Notes: generated from the letters alone by a model not told the origin. A DNA stretch of 64,000 bases from Candidatus Coatesiibacteriota bacterium (GCA_030602715.1 JAUVZD010000007.1:62001-126000), one strand, 5' to 3'. Counted from the stretch's first letter, positions 51,197 to 60,568 are shown. Made by a program: numbers and translations.

Positions 51197-52315
51197 ATGA
51201 TCAAAAATTCCATATCCATAGTCATAGTCCCCCATTCCTCCGGCAAACCCTACACCATCTTCATCCACCGTTATCTACTCAGTTTCATCTTAGGCTTCTC
51301 CTGCCTGGCAATGCTGGGGCTTTTTGGCATAGTCTTCACCTACACCTTTGACTACATACAAATGCAAGAGGCGTTAGAGCCCACCAAATTGGAGATAGAC
51401 AACCTGATTGAGGAAAACCAGATGCTCAACGGTGCCATAACCCAAGCCTCCAATCATCAGGATGACCTTGCCCTACTGCTCAAGGAGGAGCGAGAACAAC
51501 ACGCCCAGGCGCTTATTGAGATACACGACCGATTGAAGATGCTGGAGAAATTTTATGCCGACCTGCGAATTATGGCTGGCTTCAAGCTAAATGTTGACGA
51601 CGCCAAGGCTCTGGACAAAGTCGCTCCCGACCCCCTGGACGCCCACGGTGGTCCGGTGGAAGTCATGGACAAGCACTTTGAGGGGATAAACCTTTTCTCC
51701 ATGCCCCAGGATGAATATCTCCAATTGATGCAAACCAAGGAAATGGCTTTAAAGAATGAGCTCAACGAGCACATCACCACCATCCAGAAGCTGAAGATGC
51801 TTCTGGAGAATAAAGCCTCTCTCGTTGACGATGTGCCTTCAATGGTGCCGGTGGAGGGCACCATAACCTCCTTGTTCGGTGAGGTGCGTAAGGGCGGCAC
51901 CCACGGCGGATTGGATATCGCTGCACCCGAGGGCACCCCCATCCACGCTCCGGCTGACGGCGTGGTGGTGAAGTCCGGTCCAAGTATGGGTTACGGGAGG
52001 GTCATCATCATTGACCACGGCAACGGCTACACCACCCGCTTCGGCCACCTGAGTGGGGAGACAGTCTCCTTGGGAGATCGGGTGGAGGAAGGGGATATCA
52101 TCGGCTATGTCGGCTCCACCGGCTGGGCTACCGGACCCCACCTGCACTACGAAGTGCGGTTAAACGGCGTCCCGGTTGACCCCATCAACTACCTGAATAC
52201 CAACCTACCCCAGGAACTGCTTGACAATACCGACAACCCCAACACCTCCATTGAGGAGCTACCGCCCTCCTATCCCTTTATAGGGGACCTACCACTACAG
52301 GAAAGTGACCTTTGA
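51197..52315 (+). CDS. M23-family metallopeptidase with membrane anchor and coiled coil
   Basis: 372 residues. One membrane helix (about 27-50) is followed by a coiled coil (PTKLEIDNLIEENQMLNGAI and on) and then the LytM/M23 domain. Its zinc motifs are THGGLDIA and HLHYEV, with FGHLS between them. All four residues typical of an active enzyme are visible. It probably cuts peptidoglycan cross-bridges or activates amidases during division. There is no clear ribosome site; TATAAT at 51117-51122 may be part of its promoter. Confidence 0.92.
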   Translation: MIKNSISIVIVPHSSGKPYTIFIHRYLLSFILGFSCLAMLGLFGIVFTYTFDYIQMQEALEPTKLEIDNLIEENQMLNGAITQASNHQDDLALLLKEEREQHAQALIEIHDRLKMLEKFYADLRIMAGFKLNVDDAKALDKVAPDPLDAHGGPVEVMDKHFEGINLFSMPQDEYLQLMQTKEMALKNELNEHITTIQKLKMLLENKASLVDDVPSMVPVEGTITSLFGEVRKGGTHGGLDIAAPEGTPIHAPADGVVVKSGPSMGYGRVIIIDHGNGYTTRFGHLSGETVSLGDRVEEGDIIGYVGSTGWATGPHLHYEVRLNGVPVDPINYLNTNLPQELLDNTDNPNTSIEELPPSYPFIGDLPLQESDL

Positions 52316-52341
52316 CCTTTAAGAAAACAACTCTACTTAAG

Positions 52342-52378
52342 AAATCAGCCACCCGCATGGATGGCTGATTTTCATTTT
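52342..52378. terminator. Terminator between convergent genes
   Basis: AAATCAGCCA (52342-52351) pairs with TGGCTGATTT (52362-52371). TCATTTTTT follows on the plus strand. Confidence 0.75.
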
Positions 52379-52394
52379 TTCTTCTGGGTAATCC

Positions 52395-53738
52395 TCAGCG
52401 CAGTGAATTAGCCAGTTCCTCCACAATCTCAAGGACCCTGAAGATATTCTCGCCCAATATTCGCACCATCGGTTCTTTGCCAATATCTCCACGGTCATAG
52501 ATGAGTTGCGGTGGCTCACCACCCTCTAAACTCTGCGCTATCCATCCCAGGGTTGTCCCCTCCTTCCCCCTCTGCTGAGGGGGCTCATCCCTTCGCTCTA
52601 CAGCTTCCACTCGTAATCCCAGACCCCGAGCGGCATCAACGATCTCCTCACAGAAAGATATATTCATCCCCGCCCGTATGTTCGGCCAGCGTCTATTTAC
52701 CTCCAAAACCAGTCTAGCCACATGCGACGAACCCCCCAAGCAGGGCTGACCGGTAATCAGAGGACCCTGGGGACCCTTTACAATTCGGCTGGAAAGACCT
52801 ATCACCTCCTCCACACTATCAGCTCCACCCCAGGGTATGAAGGCTATATTTATCCCCACCTCGGGGACAAAATACTCAAATCCCTTGATCTGGGAGAGCT
52901 TCCTGAGGGCATTGGAAGTGATGTTCATAGCCTCCAGTGCGTTTTCAGCACGGGATTGGCACAAGCCGTGGCGCAGTAGCCAATCCTCTTCTCTGGAGGC
53001 TTGTAAAAGGTTATAGACAAAATACCGTGCTTTCAAAATGGATTTGAACATGTCCAATCCGAAGGTGGTATAGACGGCGATGGCGGAAGATAGAGCACAA
53101 CCCAGACCATGCCAAGTCCTTTCGCTCTCGGTTACCGCCTTGCGCTTCAACTCCCTGATCTGCCCTTTATAAAGAAAGATATCGCCAATTATATTATCCG
53201 GCCAGCGAACGCCGGTAGCTAAAAAATCGGTATTATACATCTCGGACAATTCATTTAGGGCGGAGACCACCTCGCTGGGAATGGAGACATCCTTGCCGGT
53301 TAGGATGGAAAGTTCTTTGGTGTTGGGGGTTACCAGAGTGGAGATGGGAAATAGCAGGTCGGCGACCTCCCTGGGGGAAGTGTCATCTATCAAGGCTCCC
53401 CCACTGCTGGCGGAGAATACCGGGTCGTTAATTATCGGTCCCTCATAACCTTGGAGCATATCATGAATCTTCTTTGCGTTATCAAGCGAGCCCACAGCAC
53501 CTATTTTGTATGCTCTGGGATTTAACTCCTGATGAACCGCCTCAAGCTCCTTCTGGAGGAGGTCCGTGGGTATGGGAAAGAGTTCCAATACACCGTTTTT
53601 ACTCGTCTGAGGCGCCAAGGCGGTCATAACCCCGGCGCCCTGGACACCGAGACAAGCAAATACCTTTATATCTGCCCCTATACCAGCCCCACCGCTTGGG
53701 TCATAGGCAGCAATGGAGATTACACCCTCAGGTTTCAT
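52395..53738 (-). CDS. Fused HMP/HMP-phosphate kinase and thiamine-phosphate synthase (ThiD-ThiN)
   Basis: 447 residues. The N-terminal 250 are a ribokinase-fold ThiD: IAAYDPSGGAGIGADIKVF, INDPVFSASSG and VTPNTKELSILTG. They phosphorylate hydroxymethylpyrimidine and its phosphate. The C-terminal 170 or so carry ThiN marks (FVPEVGINIAFIPWGGADSVEEV, GKEPMVRILGENIFRVLEIVEEL) and join the pyrimidine to the thiazole phosphate. The usual ThiD ending HGTGC appears as HGLGCALSSAIA. ATG 53738 is chosen because AGAGG lies six bases upstream. No TPP riboswitch is seen. Confidence 0.9.
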   Translation of the reverse strand: MKPEGVISIAAYDPSGGAGIGADIKVFACLGVQGAGVMTALAPQTSKNGVLELFPIPTDLLQKELEAVHQELNPRAYKIGAVGSLDNAKKIHDMLQGYEGPIINDPVFSASSGGALIDDTSPREVADLLFPISTLVTPNTKELSILTGKDVSIPSEVVSALNELSEMYNTDFLATGVRWPDNIIGDIFLYKGQIRELKRKAVTESERTWHGLGCALSSAIAVYTTFGLDMFKSILKARYFVYNLLQASREEDWLLRHGLCQSRAENALEAMNITSNALRKLSQIKGFEYFVPEVGINIAFIPWGGADSVEEVIGLSSRIVKGPQGPLITGQPCLGGSSHVARLVLEVNRRWPNIRAGMNISFCEEIVDAARGLGLRVEAVERRDEPPQQRGKEGTTLGWIAQSLEGGEPPQLIYDRGDIGKEPMVRILGENIFRVLEIVEELANSLR

Positions 53739-53765
53739 ATCCAACCTCTGAAGACACTGCAACAG

Positions 53766-53785
53766 AAAAGGGGCGCTCTCGCCCC
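53766..53785 (-). terminator. Terminator of the exbB-agmX operon
   Basis: Minus strand GGGGCG, loop AGAG, CGCCCC, then TTTTCTG. It separates the operon from thiD-thiN. Confidence 0.75.
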
Positions 53786-53840
53786 GACTTTACTTAACCA
53801 TAGAGATAAAACCGCATTCGTCCGGCACAACAGAATCGTC

Positions 53841-55358
53841 CTAAGCTGCTGAGAAGAAGATGAAAGGATAAACAATTATAGTATCACCACTGGATATGGT
53901 GGGGAAGTTCCAACCATAGACTACAGAGACTACCTCACTCTCCATGGTGGGATTATTCATAGTTGACGATATAAGGTAACAGTTGGAAACTCGTCCGGAG
54001 GCGGAGATGGTAAAGCTGACCACAATCTTTCCCTGAAGCGTTGGGTTTGTCTTAAGGTATTTCTTGTAGATGTATTCTAAACCTACTTTATGCCTTTCTA
54101 TTACCTCCCGAATGATGACAGAGGAGCGGTTAGCATCAGCGGAACCTTCGCCGGAGATACTGCTGGGTGATGTGAGGGAGACACCTCCACTAACCTCCAT
54201 CTCAAAACCCACCCCTCCCCCTCCCCCAGAGCCCAGCATGGAGATCAGATCGCCCAGACCACTGCCACCTCCACCACCCAAACCCAAGCCACCACCTCCA
54301 CCACCAATGGAAGAGTAACCACCGGTCTTCAAACCCCCGATACCGCCGATGATTCCATCAAAATCACCAGCACCTCCCCCACCGAGGATATCTACTACAC
54401 CACCGCCAGGACCATCAGAGGTTATCAATCCCAAAACTCCGTAACCCAGAGGTCCTTCGCCCAGACCGGCTCCACCTGGACCATGCCCCCCACCTGAGCC
54501 TCCACCACCAGCTCCTTCGCCCTCGCCCACACCGAAGCCCGTTCCTTCACCGTCGGGGATATCCGCAAACATATCCTCATCCGTCACCAGCTCAGCAATT
54601 CTCCCGGTAATATCCAGTATGTCCTCCTCCTCCCTCTCGGGGAGATGCAGATAAAATGCTGACGCCATGAAAAGCCCGCATAGAATGGCGATTGAGATGA
54701 AAGAAAGTATGAAGTTACGGTCATCGTGATATTCAGACATTTCCCGGCGATATTGGGGCTCCTCCAGCTTTCCGTCTTTGAACAGCTCACTAATGGGTAA
54801 AGGTTCACCCCGCACCAGCCTTCTCTCCGGTTTTTCCGTGGATATTTGCGGTTCTTGAGCGGGCTCAGCTTCCACGTCTGCAGTAACGACATCTTCCACA
54901 CCTCTACTCATTGCCCGTTCCCGTAAAGTCTCCTCTAGTATATTCTTCTCCCCTACGCTTACTTCCCGCTCAGGGGCAAAGTCAGTCGGCCAATCCTCCC
55001 CCAGCGCCCTGTCAGCCCGCATCCACTTACCCCGGTAAAAAACTGAGTCGCCGGCTTCAACCCGCCCTATTTTTACCAAGCCGACTATCTCCTCCCGGGT
55101 GATAGGACCAAGGTTTTTCTCTCCCGCCCGCAAGTAGAAGAAATCCTCACCACCGGTGCCAGCTTTCCTCAATTCATACTGTTCAATAAGCGTAACCAGC
55201 GAGGAAACCACCCCCACCGAAACCCATCTCTTCTGCTGAGGAGACCAGATATAGTGGTTTCTCAACACTTGACCTTCCAGTGCCTGTTGTTTAACCTCTT
55301 CTACGGTCATCGGCCCGAATCTCTCCGAGCCCTTTGCTATGTATATGCCAGCACTCAT
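53841..55358 (-). CDS. AgmX/PglI-type TonB-like protein with two N-terminal GYF-like domains
   Basis: 505 residues. Two GYF_2-like domains (about 5-65 with RFGPMTVEEVKQQALEGQV, and 72-130 with NLGPITREEIVGLVKIGRV) lie in the cytoplasm. After a charged linker one membrane helix follows (about 219-241). A very Gly-rich periplasmic stretch (about 275-390) contains GVLGLITSDG and VVDILGGGGAGD. The C-terminal 95 residues (SSVIIREVIERHKVGLEYIYKKYLKTNP... GKIVVSFTISASGRVSNCYLISSTM) match the AgmX/PglI C-terminal domain, a TonB-like fold. It is last in the ExbBDD operon and would couple inner-membrane proton flow to the outer envelope, with the GYF domains reading a cytoplasmic proline-rich partner. 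GYF_2 function in bacteria is unproven. Confidence 0.8.
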   Translation of the reverse strand: MSAGIYIAKGSERFGPMTVEEVKQQALEGQVLRNHYIWSPQQKRWVSVGVVSSLVTLIEQYELRKAGTGGEDFFYLRAGEKNLGPITREEIVGLVKIGRVEAGDSVFYRGKWMRADRALGEDWPTDFAPEREVSVGEKNILEETLRERAMSRGVEDVVTADVEAEPAQEPQISTEKPERRLVRGEPLPISELFKDGKLEEPQYRREMSEYHDDRNFILSFISIAILCGLFMASAFYLHLPEREEEDILDITGRIAELVTDEDMFADIPDGEGTGFGVGEGEGAGGGGSGGGHGPGGAGLGEGPLGYGVLGLITSDGPGGGVVDILGGGGAGDFDGIIGGIGGLKTGGYSSIGGGGGGLGLGGGGGSGLGDLISMLGSGGGGGVGFEMEVSGGVSLTSPSSISGEGSADANRSSVIIREVIERHKVGLEYIYKKYLKTNPTLQGKIVVSFTISASGRVSNCYLISSTMNNPTMESEVVSVVYGWNFPTISSGDTIIVYPFIFFSAA

Positions 55359-55460
55359 AAAGAGAAAAATTCCTTGCAGAAGCTAGTTCACTTAATAATA
55401 CTTAATCTCACCCTTCTGCAGGTCAGCACTTAATCCTTAGGGCGAATTTTCAGACCATCA

Positions 55461-56840
55461 CTAGGTTTTTATGAACACAAAGGGATAGACTACAGTTACC
55501 TCTCCACCGGAAACGGCTGGGAATTTCCAACCGTAGATACGGCTGGCTATTTGCGATTCCATCTCCGGGCAGTTCATGGTGGAGGAAGAGACATAAGCGT
55601 TGGTGACTATTCCCTGAGCGTTGATTGAAAAAGTAACCACTACCTTTCCACTTAGGTTAGGATTCTTCTTTAGTTGGGCATTATACACCGATTGCAAGCC
55701 AGCCATGTGGGCGGAGATCACATTGGAGATAGCCGAAGAGCTACGACCGGATTCCCCTTCTGCAGTTCCACTAATACTTTGAGGACCGGAAAGGGTTACC
55801 ATCCCCACAGTTTCCAACTCACTGGTATCAAACCCACCACCACCACCGCCACCCAACAATGCCGCCAGGTCCATTCCACCGGGACCGCCCAGACCTCCGA
55901 GACCGAGACCCCCACCCCCACCCAACCCCCCACCGGAACCGCTGGTAGTCAGACCGCCGATACCTCCAAGGATCGCATCTATATCACCAGCTCCACCTCC
56001 ACCTCCAAGTATATCAACCACTGAGGGACCTCCGGAGGGTCCTTCGGTGGTTAAAAGCCCAAGCAAACCGGTGCCGTATACTCCGGGTCCATCATCAGTC
56101 CCCGGTCCATAGTTTGTCCCTCCTCCCCCTCCACCGCCAGGACCGATTGCCTCACCTTCTCCCTCGCCGACACCCATCATACTCTCCTCCAAATCCTCAA
56201 CATTTATCAACTCAGCGATTACCTCAGGTATATTCACAATCCTTAGCGAACCTCCCATTGGACCGACTTTGAAAGCGAATATCAAGAAGAAAACGGAAAG
56301 GGTGAGAGTGCCCAGGAATAGATAGGTGAAGTGACGGTCCTCCTCATCCATGGTGCTGGTTAAGCCCCTGCGGGTGGGCATAATCTCGGCTATGGAGACC
56401 GGCTCCGGCGGTGCCGGTGGGGATATGTAGCCAAATCTCAAGGTCAGTTCGCCAAATTGAAGCTCTCCCTCCTTCCCTTCCACCATCTCCAGTTGATATA
56501 CACCATCCTTGCGGGGAAGGAGCCCCTGAATGATCAAGGTGCGGAAATCTACATCCGAGCCCATGTAACTGACCTTGCCGGTCATCTGCTCGGTCATATT
56601 GAGTAGATAGCGGTCGGGTCCGGTCTTCTCCAGTAGGGAAAAAGCCTCACTTCCCTGCCAATCGTAATAGACAATATCGTTATCAGCGCCCCGCCCGATG
56701 GTTATCGTCTCGTCAGGGAAGAAGGTCCTCAACTTCTTCCCGTTGCGAAGTATCGTCAATCCTAACTTGCGAGGCTCAGCCGTTGCCACCCCTCCGCCGT
56801 CTATAGTGCCATCCGCCCTCTTCTTTTTTGCTAATGGCAT
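55461..56840 (-). CDS. AgmX/PglI-type TonB-like protein with N-terminal FHA-like domain
   Basis: 459 residues. Residues about 27-130 resemble an FHA domain: LRNGKKLRTFFPDETITIGRGADNDIVYYDW. This would bind phosphothreonine peptides in the cytoplasm, although the later FHA residues are not clear. One membrane helix (about 171-192) is followed by a Gly-rich linker with GLLGLLTTEG, VVDILGGGG and DIDAILGGIGGL. The C-terminal domain (SSAISNVISAHMAGLQSVYNAQLKKNPNLSGKVVVTF...) is homologous to that of its downstream neighbour. The shared linker and end show a duplication, with different cytoplasmic heads. GGGGAGG lies before the ATG. Confidence 0.8.
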   Translation of the reverse strand: MPLAKKKRADGTIDGGGVATAEPRKLGLTILRNGKKLRTFFPDETITIGRGADNDIVYYDWQGSEAFSLLEKTGPDRYLLNMTEQMTGKVSYMGSDVDFRTLIIQGLLPRKDGVYQLEMVEGKEGELQFGELTLRFGYISPPAPPEPVSIAEIMPTRRGLTSTMDEEDRHFTYLFLGTLTLSVFFLIFAFKVGPMGGSLRIVNIPEVIAELINVEDLEESMMGVGEGEGEAIGPGGGGGGGTNYGPGTDDGPGVYGTGLLGLLTTEGPSGGPSVVDILGGGGGAGDIDAILGGIGGLTTSGSGGGLGGGGGLGLGGLGGPGGMDLAALLGGGGGGGFDTSELETVGMVTLSGPQSISGTAEGESGRSSSAISNVISAHMAGLQSVYNAQLKKNPNLSGKVVVTFSINAQGIVTNAYVSSSTMNCPEMESQIASRIYGWKFPAVSGGEVTVVYPFVFIKT

Positions 56841-56893
56841 TTATCATACCTCCCCAGGTCCAAAATCGCAAACCGAGGCAAACCCCAAAATGG

Positions 56894-57439
56894 CTATTGT
56901 TTTCTCAAAACAGCAAGAGCAATATTGCCATACTTGGAGCGACCACAGGTGTACATCACCCTGGTTAATAGGTCAAAGGTGATCAGCTTATCACCCTGTA
57001 TGGTTACCTCTCCCTTGAAGGGTCGGGTGGGGTCTTGCTCAGCAATAGCCTCCTTGATCCTGCGAATACGGGTCATCTCCACCAGCAGGTTATCTATGAC
57101 CAAATCCTGGTCGTTCAGGGCGTCCTCCGTGGTGCAAACCGCTGACCCCTCCACCAGTATATGTTTATTTGTTACCGCAACAATAACCGACTGAACCGGA
57201 TTCTTGATGGATTCGGAGGCAGGTAGCTTGAGGTCGGGAGCCACGGACATAATATCCCCCTCTGCGGAGTAGGTCATAAACAGGAAGACGACCAGAATAA
57301 CGAAGGTGTCTATCAATGAGACCAACAGAATTCGTACTTCCTTCGTCCGCTCCTCCATTATCCGTTCTTTTATCCGCCCAGTCTGTTGCCCACGCCGCCC
57401 CTTCGCAGCTGCGCGGGTAGGTTTTTTAGCTTGAGCCAA
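56894..57439 (-). CDS. ExbD/TolR-family protein, second of two
   Basis: 181 residues. A basic N-terminus is followed by one membrane helix (RILLVSLIDTFVILVVFLFMTYS) with the conserved Asp that carries protons. A periplasmic domain follows. The longer basic leader (about 45 residues) and the extended periplasmic part set it apart from the first ExbD. The start is TTG at 57437-57439 with GGAGG upstream. Confidence 0.88.
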   Translation of the reverse strand: MAQAKKPTRAAAKGRRGQQTGRIKERIMEERTKEVRILLVSLIDTFVILVVFLFMTYSAEGDIMSVAPDLKLPASESIKNPVQSVIVAVTNKHILVEGSAVCTTEDALNDQDLVIDNLLVEMTRIRRIKEAIAEQDPTRPFKGEVTIQGDKLITFDLLTRVMYTCGRSKYGNIALAVLRKQ

Positions 57440-57494
57440 CGAACCCCACCTCCTTAACTATTGCTGGTCCACGCCGGTTGCCCTCAACTTCCGA

Positions 57495-57974
57495 TTAGGT
57501 GATCTTCGGCGCCAGGGCGATCTCCGGCAGGTCTTTCGCCAAACAACAATCCATGGTCTTGATTATGTCCTCGTACATTATCTGTTGTTCCGCCGCAATG
57601 ATTACACTGGTCTGACTGGGAAACTCATCCTTTATCTGCTCTAACTGCCCCGACAAACCATCCCAATCATACTCCCCACCTCGTTTGGGAATCGGCGGAA
57701 GAATTGCACCCGAACCCCCTACAATAAAACCTTGGTCAGTTATTATCACCGTGAGGTTAAGCTGTTGCTTTTTCTCCTCCTCTAATTCGGTCCCTTCGCC
57801 TGCGCCAGCAGCGGTAGGAAGATTGATCTCAATGATCGACGTCTGCAGAATACAGGCAGTCATCAATAGAAAGACCAAAAGCACAGCCATTATGTCAATG
57901 AAAGGAACTAGCTCTAATTCCTCATCAACCCTCTGCTTCTTCCTCCTTACTTTCCCTGAGACCGGATATGCCAT
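57495..57974 (-). CDS. ExbD/TolR-family protein, first of two
   Basis: 159 residues. RRKKQRVDEELELVPFIDIMAVLLVFLLMTACIL gives the one-helix anchor with the proton-carrying Asp. A short periplasmic domain ends with TSVIIAAEQQIMYEDIIKTMD, the standard ExbD ending. It starts seven bases after the exbB-like gene and is translated with it. Confidence 0.92.
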   Translation of the reverse strand: MAYPVSGKVRRKKQRVDEELELVPFIDIMAVLLVFLLMTACILQTSIIEINLPTAAGAGEGTELEEEKKQQLNLTVIITDQGFIVGGSGAILPPIPKRGGEYDWDGLSGQLEQIKDEFPSQTSVIIAAEQQIMYEDIIKTMDCCLAKDLPEIALAPKIT

Positions 57975-57981
57975 CGCCTAA

Positions 57982-58614
57982 CTACCTCCGCACTTCTTCC
58001 AGAGTGTTCAATATCTTTACCACACTGGAGTCTATGTCAGCCATTATCTTGTTTGAACGACCCACCAAAAAACCGTGGAAGACTATCGCAGCGATAGCTA
58101 CAAATAGCCCAAAGGCAGTGCAGTGCATAGCTTCGGAGATGCCTGCGGAGAGGATGGCGGTCTTCTCTGCGGCACTGACCCCAGCCAAGGAACCGAAACA
58201 GGCGATCAGACCGGAGATGGTTCCCAAAAGACCAAGTAGAACCGCCACATTAGCCAGCATACCCAAATAAGGGATGCGTCGGTCAAGTCTCGGAATCTCC
58301 ACCAGACTGACCTCGTCGGTCACCTGCTGTATGTCCTCCTCACCCTCCATAAAAGCCTGCAAAGCTGATTTTACGATGCGGGTCAGGGGTGTATCGTGCC
58401 TATTACACAGGTTGATAGCACCATTGATGTCCCGCTTCTTTATCAGCTTTAAACATTCCAGGGTGAAAGGCTCCGCTTTGATGTTGGACTTTATGGCAAC
58501 ATACCATATCCGCTCAATGATGATACTAAAGGCAAAGACCATAGTCGCCAAAATGAGATGCATCCCCCACTTCCCGGCCATATACCATCCAGCTACACCC
58601 TGTAACCATTCCAT
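57982..58614 (-). CDS. MotA/TolQ/ExbB-family proton channel protein
   Basis: 210 residues with three membrane helices (about 16-38, 113-135 and 156-180). The central RLDRRIPYLGMLANVAVLLGLLGTISGLI and the final GISEAMHCTAFGLFVAIAAIVFHGFLVGR are the family signature, with conserved Pro, Gly and Thr. It forms the proton path with the ExbD proteins. AGGAGG lies before the ATG. It is first in the operon. Confidence 0.95.
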   Translation of the reverse strand: MEWLQGVAGWYMAGKWGMHLILATMVFAFSIIIERIWYVAIKSNIKAEPFTLECLKLIKKRDINGAINLCNRHDTPLTRIVKSALQAFMEGEEDIQQVTDEVSLVEIPRLDRRIPYLGMLANVAVLLGLLGTISGLIACFGSLAGVSAAEKTAILSAGISEAMHCTAFGLFVAIAAIVFHGFLVGRSNKIMADIDSSVVKILNTLEEVRR

Positions 58615-58730
58615 TCTTTTCTACCTCCTAAGAATTTATCCACTTACTTCCCAAAATTTTCCATAAATGCGAATTTTGATTGCAAAATTTCTGTCGCCTA
58701 CCTTCACCTATATTCTATAATACCCTACTA

Positions 58731-58759
58731 AACATACCACGAAAGGGTTATTTTGTCAA
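58731..58759 (-). promoter_or_regulatory. Promoter of the exbB-agmX operon
   Basis: Minus strand TTGACA (58754-58759), 17 bases, TATGTT (58731-58736). The start near 58724 leaves a leader of 110 bases. Confidence 0.65.
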
Positions 58760-58808
58760 GCCTTACTTGCCCACGAAATAACCTTTAGCCACATAATTTT
58801 TTGCCTGA

Positions 58809-60419
58809 CTACCTCCTCCAGAATTGAAATCTCCTCCAATCCCTGCGTTTCTTTCTTCCCTTCACCTCCTCCTCCTCCTCCAAGGTGCATACTTCTATCT
58901 CCTCCAGCCGCTTGCCCAACATCTTATTCAAGTGGTCAAAATCCTGATAGCTAATTCGCCCCTGCCGTAGAGCTTCCTGCAACGCCTCCCGTTCCTTCTG
59001 GATGAGTAGACGACGGGTGGCGGTCAGTTCCTCCCCCTTCAAGTCCGGGTATTCATCCTGCAGTTTATCAAGCTCTTTCTCCAGCTCGTTTATCCCCTTA
59101 CGGTATTCTCGGCGCAGAAGGATATAATTGCTCCGCAATAACCCCCCACCCTTCCACGACCGCTCCAGTTCTCGCAAAGCCTCCTGAGAAGTAATCAATC
59201 TTCCCATCAGCCGCTGGTATCGCCCCTTCTGCTCTGGCAAGCGAGTGAAACCTAAAAAATGAACCAATGGGTTTATGGTCAACCCTTGAACCAACAGGGA
59301 GAGGAGAACCACCCCAAATGTCGTAGCCAAGATGAAATGGTATTGGGGCATTCCCTGGGGAATGGAGAGAACCAAGGCTAAGACTACTGTGCCACGCATA
59401 GCACCCCACACCATAACATGGCGGTTGCGGAATGGAATCTTTCCGTCTATTAGCGAACATATTGGGGTAATACAGTAGATAATTGTTGAGCGAGAAACGA
59501 GTATCGCCCCAAAGACGATGACTATAGGAAAGATGTAGTGGGTAATATTCACATTGGACATCTGCATTCCGATAAGCAGGAAAATTATAGAGTTAACGAT
59601 AAAAGTGGCGAACTCCCAGAAAGAGACGATGGTAATCCGAGAGATGGGTGATAGCGCACGACGGAATCCATAATTACCCACCACCAGCCCAGCAGCCAAT
59701 ACTGCGATAATCCCCGACTGGTGGAGGAGTTCTGCCACCAGAGTAGTGCTATAGACCACGATAGTTGTCACGGTGACCCCAATAAGGTGATTATCAATTC
59801 GCTGGAGGATGACCGAGCCGATAAGTCCAAACACCAACCCCAGAGCCAGCCCCCCAAAGGTGACCATGAAGAAGGAGCCTATGGCGTTAGTTAAGGAGAA
59901 CTCTCCCACCAGCAGGATACCCAGAACTATCTGGAAGACCACTATAGCCACACCATCGTCAACCAGGCTCTCGCTCTTCATGGTAATGGTCAAACGCTTA
60001 TCCACGCCCAGCCTTTGGAAGACAGCTAACACCGATACTGGATCCGTCGCCGAGAGTAGTGCCCCCAACAGAAGAGCATATCCCCACTGGACACCGGAAC
60101 CGAGATGGATAATTATTGTGCAGATCCCCATTCCCACCAATAAGCCCGGAATGGCTAAAATCAGGATAGTGCGTATGTTACGCAGAAAATCCCTCAAGGG
60201 AATATTTATCGCTGCATCAAAGATGAGCACCGGTAAAAGAACGGTCATTATCAGCCCAGAGGTCAGCTCCAACACAGGAAGCAGTTTGAAATAGCCTATC
60301 ACCAACCCCACTAATACCAGAGCGATGGTATAGGGTAGGCGAATGTAGGAGACCAGCACAGCAACCGAGCTAAAAATTATCAGAATCAGTATGTATATCT
60401 GTAGGTCCGGGAACTCCAT
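58809..60419 (-). CDS. Cation:proton antiporter of the NhaP/CPA1 type with C-terminal coiled coil
   Basis: 536 residues with about twelve membrane helices. LSATDPVSVLAVFQRLG and MKSESLVDDGVAIVVFQIV are the CPA1 signatures, with Asp pairs that bind Na+ or K+. The cytoplasmic tail of about 130 residues forms helices (INELEKELDKLQDEYPDLKG and on) and ends in a basic cluster. It probably exchanges Na+ for H+ across the inner membrane and so acts on the same proton gradient that the ExbB proteins use. The tail may sense pH or cations. Confidence 0.9.
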   Translation of the reverse strand: MEFPDLQIYILILIIFSSVAVLVSYIRLPYTIALVLVGLVIGYFKLLPVLELTSGLIMTVLLPVLIFDAAINIPLRDFLRNIRTILILAIPGLLVGMGICTIIIHLGSGVQWGYALLLGALLSATDPVSVLAVFQRLGVDKRLTITMKSESLVDDGVAIVVFQIVLGILLVGEFSLTNAIGSFFMVTFGGLALGLVFGLIGSVILQRIDNHLIGVTVTTIVVYSTTLVAELLHQSGIIAVLAAGLVVGNYGFRRALSPISRITIVSFWEFATFIVNSIIFLLIGMQMSNVNITHYIFPIVIVFGAILVSRSTIIYCITPICSLIDGKIPFRNRHVMVWGAMRGTVVLALVLSIPQGMPQYHFILATTFGVVLLSLLVQGLTINPLVHFLGFTRLPEQKGRYQRLMGRLITSQEALRELERSWKGGGLLRSNYILLRREYRKGINELEKELDKLQDEYPDLKGEELTATRRLLIQKEREALQEALRQGRISYQDFDHLNKMLGKRLEEIEVCTLEEEEEVKGRKKRRDWRRFQFWRR

Positions 60420-60427
60420 AATTATTT

Positions 60428-60456
60428 ACTTTAATTATTATTATAAGTTTTGTCAA
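60428..60456 (-). promoter_or_regulatory. Promoter of the antiporter gene
   Basis: Minus strand TTGACA (60451-60456), 17 bases, TAAAGT (60428-60433). The start would fall near 60421, almost at the ATG (60419), unless a TATAAT closer to the -35 box is used. Confidence 0.35.
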
Positions 60457-60492
60457 GGAAATTCCATAGATACGGGAAAGTGAAAAAAACCA

Positions 60493-60521
60493 TTGACAAG
60501 CTTGGTTACTACATATATAAT
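60493..60521 (+). promoter_or_regulatory. Perfect-consensus promoter of the TGA-interrupted gene
   Basis: TTGACA (60493-60498), 17 bases, TATAAT (60516-60521). Both boxes match the sigma70 consensus exactly. The start near 60528 leaves a leader of about 40 bases. Confidence 0.8.
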
Positions 60522-60568
60522 ATATCTAGAATTTGCAGAAGACACCCCCCTATTGGAGGAGGAAAGCG

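Noticed and set aside
53739-53840. TPP riboswitch ahead of thiD-thiN
   Set aside because: The intergenic space is about 100 bases, is occupied by the operon terminator, and lacks the conserved CUGAGA element.
54070-54320. Proline-rich plus-strand frame within the AgmX-type gene
   Set aside because: It is the complement of the Gly-rich linker codons and has no start signal of its own.
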